A stretch of DNA of 64,000 nt, taken from assembly GCF_011067135.1 (NCBI RefSeq), contig NZ_JAAMOW010000009.1:234557-298556 (forward strand). The letters are read 5' to 3'. A model generated the notes under the pieces. It was not told where the DNA came from, made no database searches, and worked only from the letters and a program-made list of their open reading frames with translations. The stretch is from Solimonas terrae. Lineage in GTDB: Bacteria > Pseudomonadota > Gammaproteobacteria > Nevskiales > Nevskiaceae. Made by a program: the position numbers and the translations under genes. Below, in pieces: positions 28,724-37,146 of this stretch (position 1 is the first letter of the stretch; each line of letters begins with the position of its first letter).

Positions 28724-29860
28724 TCAGAGGAATAATGTCAGCAGGCCGTTGAGATGGCGATGGCCGAGTCCGGTCGGCCGCACCTGACCGTCCTGTTCGA
28801 CGATCAGGCCGCGCTCGCGTGCCAGCTTTGCGGCCGTCAGCTGCGACCAGTCCAGTCCGGTGCGCACGTTGTAATCGCGAATCGCAAAACCGGTGTTGAG
28901 CCGCAGCGCGTTCATCAGGAATTCGAACGGCAGTTCGTTGCGTGCGATCTCGCGATCTTCCTGGAGCGCCTTCGCGGTGCCCGCGTGTTCGAGGTAGGCC
29001 CGCGGATGCTTGCTGCGCGCGCGACGCCGGACGGTGCCGTCTGCCGTGCGCTTGCCATGTGCGCCCGCGCCGATGCCAAGGTAGTCGCCGAACTGCCAGT
29101 AGTTCAGGTTGTGGCGGGCCGGCCGGCCCGGCCGTGCATACGCGGAAACCTCGTATTGCGCGTAGCCGTTGGCCGCGAGCAGCGACTGCCCCCGTTCCTG
29201 GATGTCCCAGGCCAGCTCGTCATCCGGCAGGACCGGCGGCCGCACGCCGAATTCGGTATTCGGTTCCAGCGTCAGCTGGTAATAAGACAGATGCTCGGGC
29301 GCCAGCGCCAGCGCGCCACGCAGGTCGGCCTCGGCCTCGGCCAGCGTCTGCTGCGGCAGCGCGAACATCAGATCGAGATTGATGTTCGTGAAGCCGGCCG
29401 TGCGCGCCATGTCGTAGGCGTGGAACACTTCGTCGCGATCATGGATGCGACCGAGCTTCTTGAGTTGCGCGTTGTCGAGACTCTGCACGCCGATCGAGAG
29501 GCGATTGACGCCGGCCGCCACGTAGCCGGCAAAGTGTGCGGCTTCGGCCGTACCGGGATTGGCTTCGAGCGTGATTTCGATGTCCGGCGCGAACGCGAGT
29601 CGCCTGCGCACGGCGTCGAGCACGCGGCCGATCGCGCGGTCCGAGAACAGGCTGGGCGTGCCGCCGCCCATGAAGATGCTGCGCAGCGGCCGGCCTTCCG
29701 CGGCGTCGCGCAATTCGAAGTCGAGATCGCGCAGCAGCGCGTCGACATAGGCCTCTTCCGGCATCTCGCCGCGCAGTGCATGCGAGTTGAAGTCGCAGTA
29801 CGGACACTTCTGCACGCACCACGGGAAGTGCAGATACAGCGCCAGATCGATCGCGTTCAC
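28724..29860 (-). CDS. hemW: HemW-like radical SAM heme chaperone
   Basis: A 378-residue protein from GTG 29860, whose GTGA overlaps the stop of the upstream rdgB fusion; the frame is open to a GTG at 29881 but homology begins at ALYLHFPWC. The radical-SAM cluster motif is [13 protein letters not shown] (CxxxCxxC plus the extra Cys typical of HemN/HemW). [10 protein letters not shown] and EANPGT are SAM-binding blocks. HemW binds and delivers heme and lacks coproporphyrinogen dehydrogenase activity, despite older labels. The C-terminal HemN domain is complete. Confidence 0.93.
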   Translation of the reverse strand: MNAIDLALYLHFPWCVQKCPYCDFNSHALRGEMPEEAYVDALLRDLDFELRDAAEGRPLRSIFMGGGTPSLFSDRAIGRVLDAVRRRLAFAPDIEITLEANPGTAEAAHFAGYVAAGVNRLSIGVQSLDNAQLKKLGRIHDRDEVFHAYDMARTAGFTNINLDLMFALPQQTLAEAEADLRGALALAPEHLSYYQLTLEPNTEFGVRPPVLPDDELAWDIQERGQSLLAANGYAQYEVSAYARPGRPARHNLNYWQFGDYLGIGAGAHGKRTADGTVRRRARSKHPRAYLEHAGTAKALQEDREIARNELPFEFLMNALRLNTGFAIRDYNVRTGLDWSQLTAAKLARERGLIVEQDGQVRPTGLGHRHLNGLLTLFL

Positions 29861-31026
29861 GACAGGCCGGCGGTCCGCCACTGGCGCAACAGCTCGGCGC
29901 TGGCGCGCGCGCGATGCGAGATGCGGTTCTTCACGTCCGGCGCCAGCTCGGCCGAACTGCAGTCATGATCGGCCACCCAGAACAGCGGGTCGTAACCGAA
30001 GCCGTTGCCGCCGCGCGGTGCCTCGAGAATGCGACCGTTCCAGAAGCCCTGGGCGAGCAGCGGCACCGGATCGTCGGCATGGCGCAGCAGGGCGAGCACG
30101 CTGACGAAGCGCGCGCCGCGCCGTGCCGCGGGCACGCCCGCGAGCGCGGCGAGCAGCTTGTCGTTGTTCAAACGATCTTTCTCTGCCTGGCTCATGCCAT
30201 CCATGGCGAAGCCTCTGCGCGGTGATTCACCCCCGGCCCGGCCATCCATGGCCGGGCGTTCAGCCGCCATGCGAGTTTTGCTCGCAAAGCTGGCGGCTTC
30301 GAACCCCGCATAGCGAGCGGAATGAACGCCCGGCGCACCGCGCAGCGCCGCGACTTCAAGGCCGGAGTCGTCGGCCAGCGCCGGCAGGCCGGAAACCTGC
30401 GCCGCATGGCGCGCCTTGATCAGCGCGTTCTCGACGAAGCTGGCGCCGGTTTCGTCCGGCTCGATGTCGCTGAATTCGGACACCAGGCGCAGCGCCACGC
30501 CGAGCGGCGCGAACAGCGCCTGCATTTCCTTGAGCTTCTTGGTGTTGCGCGAGGCGAGCACCAGACTGCCGCCGCCGGGCGCCGCCGACGGCCTGGCGCC
30601 ATCCTCGACCAGTCGCCTGCCGTAGCTGAGCGCGGCGTCGCGGGTGTAGCCGATGCGCTCGTAGAACAGCGCCGCGGACTCGTTGTCCTCGCGCAGCTGC
30701 AGATTCATTTTCGGCGCGCCGAGTCCGGCGACGAAGGTCTCCGCGGCCGCCATCAGCCGGCGCCCGAGCCCGGCGTGCCGTTGCCCAGGCTGGACTGCGA
30801 GGTAATTGACCCAGCCGCGATGGCCGTCATAGCCGGCCATCACGCTGCCGACGATGGACTCGCCGTCGAGCGCGACGACAAAACCGTCGGCCTGCACCCC
30901 GAGCTTGCGCGCGATATCGCGTTGCGGATCGTTCCAGGGACGGACCAGGCCACAGGCCTGCCACAGCGCGATCACCGCGGCCTCGTCCGCCGGCCGGTAT
31001 GGCCGCAGCTGGACGGACGCCGCCAT
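29857..31026 (-). CDS. rdgB: Fusion of GNAT acetyltransferase and RdgB/HAM1 nucleotide pyrophosphatase, with an in-frame insertion
   Basis: One 389-residue frame. Residues 1-145 are a GNAT domain ([19 protein letters not shown], acetyl-CoA loop [26 protein letters not shown]) like YpeA. A Gly/Ala/Pro linker ([11 protein letters not shown]) leads to the RdgB domain: [57 protein letters not shown] and NRISHRARA. This domain removes dITP/XTP from the nucleotide pool. A 36-residue segment (30196-30303) interrupts the RdgB domain after SARYAG. The stop overlaps hemW by 4 bp. An internal GTG could give RdgB alone. Confidence 0.9.
   Translation of the reverse strand: MAASVQLRPYRPADEAAVIALWQACGLVRPWNDPQRDIARKLGVQADGFVVALDGESIVGSVMAGYDGHRGWVNYLAVQPGQRHAGLGRRLMAAAETFVAGLGAPKMNLQLREDNESAALFYERIGYTRDAALSYGRRLVEDGARPSAAPGGGSLVLASRNTKKLKEMQALFAPLGVALRLVSEFSDIEPDETGASFVENALIKARHAAQVSGLPALADDSGLEVAALRGAPGVHSARYAGFEAASFASKTRMAAERPAMDGRAGGESPRRGFAMDGMSQAEKDRLNNDKLLAALAGVPAARRGARFVSVLALLRHADDPVPLLAQGFWNGRILEAPRGGNGFGYDPLFWVADHDCSSAELAPDVKNRISHRARASAELLRQWRTAGLS
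30196..30303 (-). repeat. In-frame palindromic element inserted in rdgB
   Basis: This 108-bp segment codes for 36 residues absent from ordinary RdgB proteins. It contains a hairpin at 30262-30298 with 8-bp outer arms (AGCCGCCA and TGGCGGCT) and inner arms TGCGAG and CTCGCA, plus two copies of GCCATGGATGG. Its length is a multiple of three and has no stop in the coding frame. The layout resembles the palindromic elements of Rickettsia that insert inside genes. Boundaries are set by comparison with remembered RdgB sequences. Confidence 0.7.
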
Positions 31027-31030
31027 CGCC

Positions 31031-31756
31031 TCAGCCGGCGAGCGCCGCGTTCTGCGCGGCGATCAGCTCGCCGATGCCCTTGCCGGCGAGATCAAGCAGC
31101 TGGTCGAGTTCTTCGCGACGGAAGGCGTGGCCTTCGGCCGTGCCCTGCACTTCGATGAATTGACCGGCCTCGTTCATCACGACATTCATGTCGCACTCGC
31201 AGGCCGAGTCTTCCGAGTAATCGAGATCGAGCACCGGCTTGCCGTTGTGAATGCCGACCGACACCGCCGCGATCTGGCCGAACAGCGGATTCTTCTTCAG
31301 CTTGCCGGACTTCTTCATCGCATTGAGCGCATCGACCAGCGCGACATAGCCGCCGGTGATGGCTGCCGTGCGTGTGCCGCCGTCCGCCTGCAGCACATCG
31401 CAGTCGATCGTGATGGTCAGGCCGGCGAGCGCATTGAGATCGACGCAGGCGCGCAGCGAGCGGCCGATCAGGCGCTGGATTTCCTGCGTGCGGCCGGACT
31501 GCTTGCCCTGCGCGGCCTCGCGACGGCTGCGATCGTGCGTGGCACGCGGCAGCATGCCGTATTCGGCCGTCACCCAGCCGCCGTCCTTCTTCCACGCCGG
31601 GCCGCGCTCCTCGACGCTGGCCGTGCACAGCACGCGCGTGTCGCCGAAGCTGACGAGCACTGAACCTTCGGCGTGCCTGGTGAAGCCACGGACGATGGAA
31701 ACGGGGCGAAGCTGGTCGGCGGCACGGCCGGAAGGGCGAAGCGCGGAATCGGTCAC
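31031..31756 (-). CDS. rph: Ribonuclease PH
   Basis: A 241-residue phosphate-dependent 3'-5' exoribonuclease that trims tRNA precursors. It starts at GTG 31756, overlapping the msrQ stop (GTGA). Conserved parts are [45 protein letters not shown] with the phosphate-binding arginines upstream ([14 protein letters not shown]) and [18 protein letters not shown]. Length and ends are normal. The order rph followed by rdgB and hemW is common in proteobacteria; here only 4 bp separate rph from the fusion gene. Confidence 0.95.
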   Translation of the reverse strand: MTDSALRPSGRAADQLRPVSIVRGFTRHAEGSVLVSFGDTRVLCTASVEERGPAWKKDGGWVTAEYGMLPRATHDRSRREAAQGKQSGRTQEIQRLIGRSLRACVDLNALAGLTITIDCDVLQADGGTRTAAITGGYVALVDALNAMKKSGKLKKNPLFGQIAAVSVGIHNGKPVLDLDYSEDSACECDMNVVMNEAGQFIEVQGTAEGHAFRREELDQLLDLAGKGIGELIAAQNAALAG

Positions 31757-32373
31757 GGAGCACTGCGGGAAAGCGAACGGGCGCGGAGTATACCCCGCCA
31801 CGGCACGCGCATTCCCAGCAACACCAGCAGGATCGACAGGTACAGCAGGGGTTCGCGCAGGTCGGCCTTGACCAGCCAGATGTAGTGCAGCACGCCCAGC
31901 GCCGCGGCCGGATAGATCAGTTTGTGCAGCTGCGCCCAGCGCCGTTTCAGGCGACGTTGCCAGCCTTTGGTCGAGGTCAGTGCCAGCGGCAGCAACAGCA
32001 GCCAGGCGGCGAAGCCGATGGTGATGTAGGTGCGCTTGATCAAGTCCTTGGCCAGCGCGGCCGCAGACCATTCGAGATCGAAGGTCAGATAGATCGCGAA
32101 GTGCGTGCAGACCCAGAAGAACGCCCACAGCCCGAGCAGGCGGCGCACGCGGATGGCCTCGCTGCGGCCGCTCAGCTTGCGCAGCGGCGTCATCGCCAGC
32201 GTTGCCAGCAGCAGGCGCAGCGACCAGTCGCCGCAGTAGTGTTCGAGGAATTCGACCGGATTGGCGCCGAGATGGCCTTGCCAGACCAGCCACGCCAGTC
32301 TGAGCAGGGGAATGCCACCGAGGCTCCACGCGGCGATGCGCGCGGCGAGCAGGGGACGATCGATAGCCTTCAC
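31753..32373 (-). CDS. msrQ: MsrQ, heme-binding membrane subunit of the MsrPQ system
   Basis: A 206-residue inner-membrane protein that passes electrons from the quinone pool to periplasmic MsrP. Six helices are predicted. Heme-ligand histidines are seen in [32 protein letters not shown] and [24 protein letters not shown] 32373 lies 4 bp after the msrP stop. The end overlaps rph by 4 bp, tying RNA processing to the repair operon in this genome. Confidence 0.93.
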   Translation of the reverse strand: MKAIDRPLLAARIAAWSLGGIPLLRLAWLVWQGHLGANPVEFLEHYCGDWSLRLLLATLAMTPLRKLSGRSEAIRVRRLLGLWAFFWVCTHFAIYLTFDLEWSAAALAKDLIKRTYITIGFAAWLLLLPLALTSTKGWQRRLKRRWAQLHKLIYPAAALGVLHYIWLVKADLREPLLYLSILLVLLGMRVPWRGILRARSLSRSAP

Positions 32374-32377
32374 GATT

Positions 32378-33331
32378 TCAGTAGTACCGCTTGAGATCCA
32401 TGCCGGCGTACAGCGAGGCGACTTCCGGATAGCCGTTGAACATCAGCGTGTCGCGCTTGAACAGCTCGCCGAGCCGGCGCTCCCTGGCCTGCGACCAGCG
32501 CGGATGATCGACGTGCGGATTGACGTTGGAATAGAAGCCGTACTCGTTCGCCGCCATCTTGTTCCAGGTGGTCGGCGGCTGCGTCTCGACGAAGCGGATG
32601 CGGGCGATCGCCTTGATGCTCTTGTAGCCGTACTTCCACGGAATCGTCAGGCGCAGCGGTGCGCCGTCCTGATTCGGCAGGACCTTGCCGTACATGCCGA
32701 CCGACAGGAATGCGAGCGGATGCATGGCCTCGTCGATGCGCAGGCCTTCGACGTACGGCCAGTCGAGCACGCCATAGCGCGTGTCCGGCATCTGCTTCGG
32801 GTCGTAAAGCGTCTCGAAGGCCACGTACTTCGCCTTCGAGGTCGGCTTGAAGCGCTTGAGGAAAGGCCCGAGCGCGAAGCCGTCCCAGGGCACGACGATG
32901 CTCCAGGCCTCGACGCAGCGATGCCGGTAGATGCGCTCTTCGAGCGTGCCGGCGAGCAGGCTGTCGATGTCGACCGTGCCCGGCGCCTCGCACTCGCCGT
33001 CGACCTTGATCGTCCACGGCCGCGTTTTCAGCGATTGCGCATTGCGTGCCGGGTCCGACTTGTCGGTGCCGAATTCGTAGTAGTTGTTGTAGGTGCTGAC
33101 CGTCTCGAATTCGGTCACTTTCTCGCCGCCGGCTTCTTCCGTGTGGCGGGCGAGCTTGAGCGGCGCGAGCACCGCGGATTTGCCGTCGTCGCTGCAGGCG
33201 GTCAGCGGCAGGCCCAGCGCGGCGACCCCGATGCCCATGCCGGCGAGAAAGCGGCGGCGATCGAGATACATCGGCTCCGGCGTGACATCGGATTCGCGCA
33301 ATGCGTTCGGCGGCAGGATACGGATCAGCAT
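32378..33331 (-). CDS. msrP: MsrP, periplasmic protein-methionine-sulfoxide reductase catalytic subunit
   Basis: A 317-residue molybdopterin enzyme that repairs oxidised methionines in periplasmic proteins. The Tat signal is [20 protein letters not shown] (about 24-43). The Moco-ligating cysteine is in [17 protein letters not shown] (about 133-149). The C-terminal [19 protein letters not shown] block is family-typical. It is the first gene of the msrP-msrQ-rph-rdgB-hemW run. Divergent from the sufE-like gene. Confidence 0.95.
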   Translation of the reverse strand: MLIRILPPNALRESDVTPEPMYLDRRRFLAGMGIGVAALGLPLTACSDDGKSAVLAPLKLARHTEEAGGEKVTEFETVSTYNNYYEFGTDKSDPARNAQSLKTRPWTIKVDGECEAPGTVDIDSLLAGTLEERIYRHRCVEAWSIVVPWDGFALGPFLKRFKPTSKAKYVAFETLYDPKQMPDTRYGVLDWPYVEGLRIDEAMHPLAFLSVGMYGKVLPNQDGAPLRLTIPWKYGYKSIKAIARIRFVETQPPTTWNKMAANEYGFYSNVNPHVDHPRWSQARERRLGELFKRDTLMFNGYPEVASLYAGMDLKRYY

Positions 33332-33432
33332 CGTGAAGGCTCCATTTGCAGCTTGTGACCGCAGCTTGCGTCGCCGCGTTCGGCTTTACCATATGCACGG
33401 TACGCAAGAGCACGAACGACGGACGCAGCGAC

Positions 33433-33852
33433 ATGACGGTTGATGAACTGGCGGAAACCTTCGAATTTCTCGGTGATTGGGAGGAACGGTATCGTTATCT
33501 GATCGAGCTCGGCCGCAAGCTCGCGCCGCTGTCCGAGGACGAACACGACGAGGCGCACAAGGTGCGCGGCTGCATGTCGCAGGTCTGGCTGGCGCACGAT
33601 GTCCGTCCCGGGCCGCCGAAAACCCTGCACCTGCGCGGCGACTCCGACGCGCATATCGTCAAGGGCCTGATCGCGGTGCTGCTGGAACTGACCTCGGATC
33701 GCACGCCGCAGGAGATTCTCGCGCTCGACATCGGCAATGCCTTCGAGCGCCTCGGCCTGGAAAGCCATATCTCGATGAACCGGCGCAACGGTTTCTACGC
33801 GATGGTCGAGCGCATCAAGCAGATGGCGGCGGCGGAAGCGGCAACGGCGTAG
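33433..33852 (+). CDS. sufE: SufE family protein
   Basis: A 139-residue sulfur-acceptor protein for cysteine desulfurase in Fe-S assembly. It reads FEFLGDWEERYRYLIELGRK, then KVRGCMSQVWLAHD with the persulfide-accepting Cys at about 51, then SDAHIVKGLIAVLLEL, all SufE hallmarks. It could equally be the CsdE paralogue. No suf operon lies next to it. The next gene is 83 bp downstream. Confidence 0.93.
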   Translation: MTVDELAETFEFLGDWEERYRYLIELGRKLAPLSEDEHDEAHKVRGCMSQVWLAHDVRPGPPKTLHLRGDSDAHIVKGLIAVLLELTSDRTPQEILALDIGNAFERLGLESHISMNRRNGFYAMVERIKQMAAAEAATA

Positions 33853-33935
33853 CTGACAAGCGCGTCACAAGTCAGGCACGCCGCGGCGCTAGAATCGGCG
33901 TGCCGTCGTCCGACGGCCTCTACGGGGTGGATGTC

Positions 33936-34874
33936 ATGGGTGTCATTGCGATCATCTTCGTCGTGTTCGCGCTGATAACGCTTTGGAAAGGCGTCGTCAC
34001 CGTGCCGCAGGGCCGCGAGTACACGATCGAACGCTTCGGAAAGTACGTCAGCACCTTCACGCCGGGCCTGCACTTCATGGTGCCGTACATGTACGGCATC
34101 GGCCGCAAGCTGTCGATGATGGAGCAGGTGCTCGACGTGCCGTCGCAGGAGGTCATCACCAAGGACAATGCCATCGTCGGTGTCGACGGCGTGGTGTTCT
34201 TCCAGGTGCTCGACGCGCCGAAAGCCGCGTATGAAGTGCAGAGTCTCGAATTCGCGATCATGCAGCTGACCATGACCAATCTGCGCACGGTCATGGGCTC
34301 GATGGATCTCGACGAGCTGCTGAGCCAGCGCGATCACATCAATTCGCGTCTGCTGTCGGTGGTCGACGATGCGACCACGCCCTGGGGCATCAAGGTCACG
34401 CGCATCGAGATCAAGGACATCCGTCCGCCACCGACGCTGGTCGCGGCGATGGAGCGGCAGATGAAGGCCGAGCGCGAGAAGCGCGCCAACATTCTCGAAG
34501 CCGAAGGTTTCCGCCAGGCCGCGATTCTCAAAGCCGAAGGCGAGCGTCAGGCGCAGATCCTGGCCGCCGAAGCGCAGAAACAGGAGCAGATCCTCGAAGC
34601 CGAAGGCCGCAAGGAAGCCGCGTTTCGCGATGCCGAGGCGCGTGAGCGCTCCGCCGAGGCCGAGGCCAAGGCGACCGCGATGGTCAGCGACGCGATCGCC
34701 AAGGGCGACATCCAGGCCATCAACTACTTCGTTGCGCAGAAGTACGTCGATGCGCTCGGCAAGATCGCCACCAGTCCGAACGAGAAGCTGGTGCTGATGC
34801 CGCTCGAAGCTTCGAGCGTGATCGGCGCGATCGGCGGCATCGCCGAGCTTGCCAAGAAGGCCGGCGTCAAATAG
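33936..34874 (+). CDS. SPFH/stomatin-like membrane protein (QmcA family)
   Basis: A 312-residue protein with one N-terminal membrane helix (IAIIFVVFALITLWKG) and an SPFH/Band 7 domain (about 25-190) including GREYTIERFGKYVSTFTPGLH and RIEIKDIRPPP. A coiled coil of repeated EAEG/EAE units follows (about 190-260). Such proteins form oligomeric membrane microdomains. It is followed after 26 bp by an NfeD protein, the usual partner. Confidence 0.93.
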   Translation: MGVIAIIFVVFALITLWKGVVTVPQGREYTIERFGKYVSTFTPGLHFMVPYMYGIGRKLSMMEQVLDVPSQEVITKDNAIVGVDGVVFFQVLDAPKAAYEVQSLEFAIMQLTMTNLRTVMGSMDLDELLSQRDHINSRLLSVVDDATTPWGIKVTRIEIKDIRPPPTLVAAMERQMKAEREKRANILEAEGFRQAAILKAEGERQAQILAAEAQKQEQILEAEGRKEAAFRDAEARERSAEAEAKATAMVSDAIAKGDIQAINYFVAQKYVDALGKIATSPNEKLVLMPLEASSVIGAIGGIAELAKKAGVK

Positions 34875-34900
34875 GCCGCAGTCTTTCGCCGGAGCGCGAC

Positions 34901-35344
34901 ATGCAACTCGAAGACATCGTCTACTGGCACTGGTGGGTCGCCGGGCTCGTGTTCCTGACGCTCGAAGCGATGATGCCGGGCGCGATTTTCCTATGGATGG
35001 GCATCTCGGCAGGGCTCGTCGGCCTGCTCGCGCTGATGGCGCCGGGGCTGGGCTGGCAGATCGACTTCGTCGTGTTCGGCGTGCTCGCCGTCGCCAGCGT
35101 GCTGGCCTGGCGCCGCTTCCGGCCCGGCGCCGTCGCCAGCGATCAGCCGACGCTCAATCGTCGCGGCCAGTCCTACGTCGGACGCCGTTTCACGCTCAGC
35201 GAGCCGCTCGTCAACGGCGTCGGCACGCTGCGCGTCGACGATTCGCAGTGGCGCATCAGCGGCAGCGTCGATGTTCCGGCCGGCGCGCAGGTGCGCGTGA
35301 TCGGTGTCGACGGCGCAACCTTGCGAGTCGAGCAAATCGCCTGA
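34901..35344 (+). CDS. NfeD family membrane protein
   Basis: A 147-residue short-form NfeD. Three hydrophobic segments lie within 1-70 (HWWVAGLVFLTLEAMMPGAIF and after), then a soluble OB-fold domain (GQSYVGRRFTLSEPLVNGVG, then VRVIGVDGATLRVEQI). NfeD proteins partner with SPFH proteins such as the one encoded upstream, probably in membrane quality control. Confidence 0.92.
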   Translation: MQLEDIVYWHWWVAGLVFLTLEAMMPGAIFLWMGISAGLVGLLALMAPGLGWQIDFVVFGVLAVASVLAWRRFRPGAVASDQPTLNRRGQSYVGRRFTLSEPLVNGVGTLRVDDSQWRISGSVDVPAGAQVRVIGVDGATLRVEQIA

Positions 35345-35521
35345 GATGCGAGTGGCAGGGCCGCAGGCGACGAGTGTTCGGGTTTGAATTAAAGCTCTGC
35401 CGTTGCGGCGATGCGATGGCGAAGCTTGACTCGGGAGGCGATCGGCACGCCCGGCCTTGCCGAAACCGGGTCGGCGCCGTGTAAGCTGGGCCGCCGCACG
35501 CCCCCAGCCACTCTCGCCGCG

Positions 35522-36241
35522 ATGACCGCCACGCCCGAAGACCACCGCGCCGCTCCGCGACATCACCATCTCGGCCCGGTCGAGATTCCGGTTTCGCTGT
35601 ACTCGCTGGGCGAGGAGATCGCGCACGCGATCACGCATGGCGTCGGCGTGCTCGCGGCGATCGTCGGGCTTACCGTGCTGGTGGTGCGCGCGGTGCTGTA
35701 TGGCAACAGCTGGCATGTCGTCGCCTGCAGCGTGTTCGGCGCGACCCTGATCCTGATGTACACCGCCTCGACCTTGTTTCACAGCGTGCCGAATGCGCTG
35801 CCGCGCGCCAAGCATGTGCTGCGCGTGCTCGATCATTCGATGATCTACTTCCTGATCGCCGGCACCTACACGCCGTTCACGCTGGTGACGCTGCACGGGA
35901 CCTGGGGCTGGAGCCTGTTCGCGTTCACCTGGGGTCTGGCAGCGGTCGGCGTGGTCTTCAAGATTTTCGCGACCGGCCGTTACGAGAAGCTGTCGCTGAT
36001 CATCTATCTGGCGATGGGCTGGTGCGCGGTGGTTGCCATCAAGCCGCTGCTCGCGCATCTCGCGCCCGGTGGCCTGTGGCTGACCGCGGCGGGCGGCCTG
36101 GCGTACAGCGCCGGCGTCGTGTTCTATCTCTGGGAGCGCCTGCGCTACCACCACGCGATCTGGCATCTGTTCGTGCTGACCGGCAGCGTGCTGCAGTACT
36201 TCGCGATCTTCTTCTACGTCGTGCCCGGACCCAATGGCTAG
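35522..36241 (+). CDS. TrhA/hemolysin III family membrane protein
   Basis: A 239-residue seven-helix protein related to PAQR receptors. Signature residues are SLGEEIAHAITHGVGVLAAI (about 28-47), TLFHSVP, LDHSMIYFLIAGTYTPF (about 113-129) and RYHHAIWHLFVL (about 206-217), which form the metal-binding His/Asp site. E. coli TrhA and YqfA affect membrane energy and fluidity; haemolytic activity is a historical label. Its stop overlaps the start of the ppk2 gene by 8 bp. Confidence 0.93.
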   Translation: MTATPEDHRAAPRHHHLGPVEIPVSLYSLGEEIAHAITHGVGVLAAIVGLTVLVVRAVLYGNSWHVVACSVFGATLILMYTASTLFHSVPNALPRAKHVLRVLDHSMIYFLIAGTYTPFTLVTLHGTWGWSLFAFTWGLAAVGVVFKIFATGRYEKLSLIIYLAMGWCAVVAIKPLLAHLAPGGLWLTAAGGLAYSAGVVFYLWERLRYHHAIWHLFVLTGSVLQYFAIFFYVVPGPNG

Positions 36242-37118
36242 GAAGCAATACGTCGCCGACAGCCCGTTTCTCGTGCCGTTCGACGGCAGTTTCAAGGTCG
36301 CCCGCGCCCGCAGCGCGCCGGACAAGGGCAGGACCGACAAGAGCGACAACGAGCGGCAGCTCGCCGCTGCGGTTGCCGAGCTCGACGTCTTGCAGCGCAC
36401 GCTGTATGCCGACGCACGGCATGCCGTGCTGCTTGTTTTCCAGGCGACGGATGCGGCCGGCAAGGACAGCACGATCCGCGCCGTGCTGACCGGCATCAAT
36501 CCGGCCGGCTGCCAGGTCGTGTCGTTCAAGCGGCCCAGCGAAGAAGAGTTGCGCCACGATTTTCTCTGGCGCTGCGCGCGGGCCCTGCCCGAGCGCGGAC
36601 GCATCGGAGTGTTCAATCGCAGCTACTACGAGGAAGTGCTGACGGTGCGCGTGCATCCGCAACTGCTCGCCGCGCAGCAGTTGCCCTGGCGGCCCGACGG
36701 CGACAAGAAACTGTGGCGCGAGCGTCTGCAATCGATCGCCGATTTCGAGCGGCACCTGGCACGCAACGGCACGGTCATCCTCAAGTTCTGGCTCAATGTG
36801 TCACGCGAGGAACAGCGCCAGCGTCTGCTCGCCCGCCTCGACGAGCCGGAGAAGAACTGGAAATTCGAAAGCGGCGATCTGGTCGAGCGCGCGCACTGGG
36901 CCGACTACCGCAAGGCCTACCAGCATCTGCTCAACCAGACCTCGACGCCGTGGGCGCCGTGGTACGCGATCCCGGCCGACGACAAGCCGTACATGCGTGC
37001 GCAGGTGGCGCAGATCGTCGTCGAACGCCTGCGCGAACTCGACCTTCAGTACCCGCAGCTGGAGAAGGCCGAGGCCGCGAAGCTGGCGGACCTGCGTCGG
37101 CAGCTGCTGGTCGATTAG
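36234..37118 (+). CDS. ppk2: Polyphosphate kinase 2 family protein
   Basis: A 294-residue P-loop kinase using polyphosphate to phosphorylate nucleoside mono- or diphosphates. Walker A is in FQATDAAGKDSTIRAVL (about 69-85), the VVSFKRPSEEE block and NRSYYEEVLTVRVHP follow, and WFLNVS-type Walker B is LKFWLNVSREEQ. It resembles class III (AMP/ADP-phosphorylating) by length and by QAxDAAGKD, but substrate choice is not certain. It overlaps trhA. Confidence 0.92.
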   Translation: MARKQYVADSPFLVPFDGSFKVARARSAPDKGRTDKSDNERQLAAAVAELDVLQRTLYADARHAVLLVFQATDAAGKDSTIRAVLTGINPAGCQVVSFKRPSEEELRHDFLWRCARALPERGRIGVFNRSYYEEVLTVRVHPQLLAAQQLPWRPDGDKKLWRERLQSIADFERHLARNGTVILKFWLNVSREEQRQRLLARLDEPEKNWKFESGDLVERAHWADYRKAYQHLLNQTSTPWAPWYAIPADDKPYMRAQVAQIVVERLRELDLQYPQLEKAEAAKLADLRRQLLVD

Positions 37119-37146
37119 GCCGCAGCTGTCCGGCGCGGCGGTCGTT

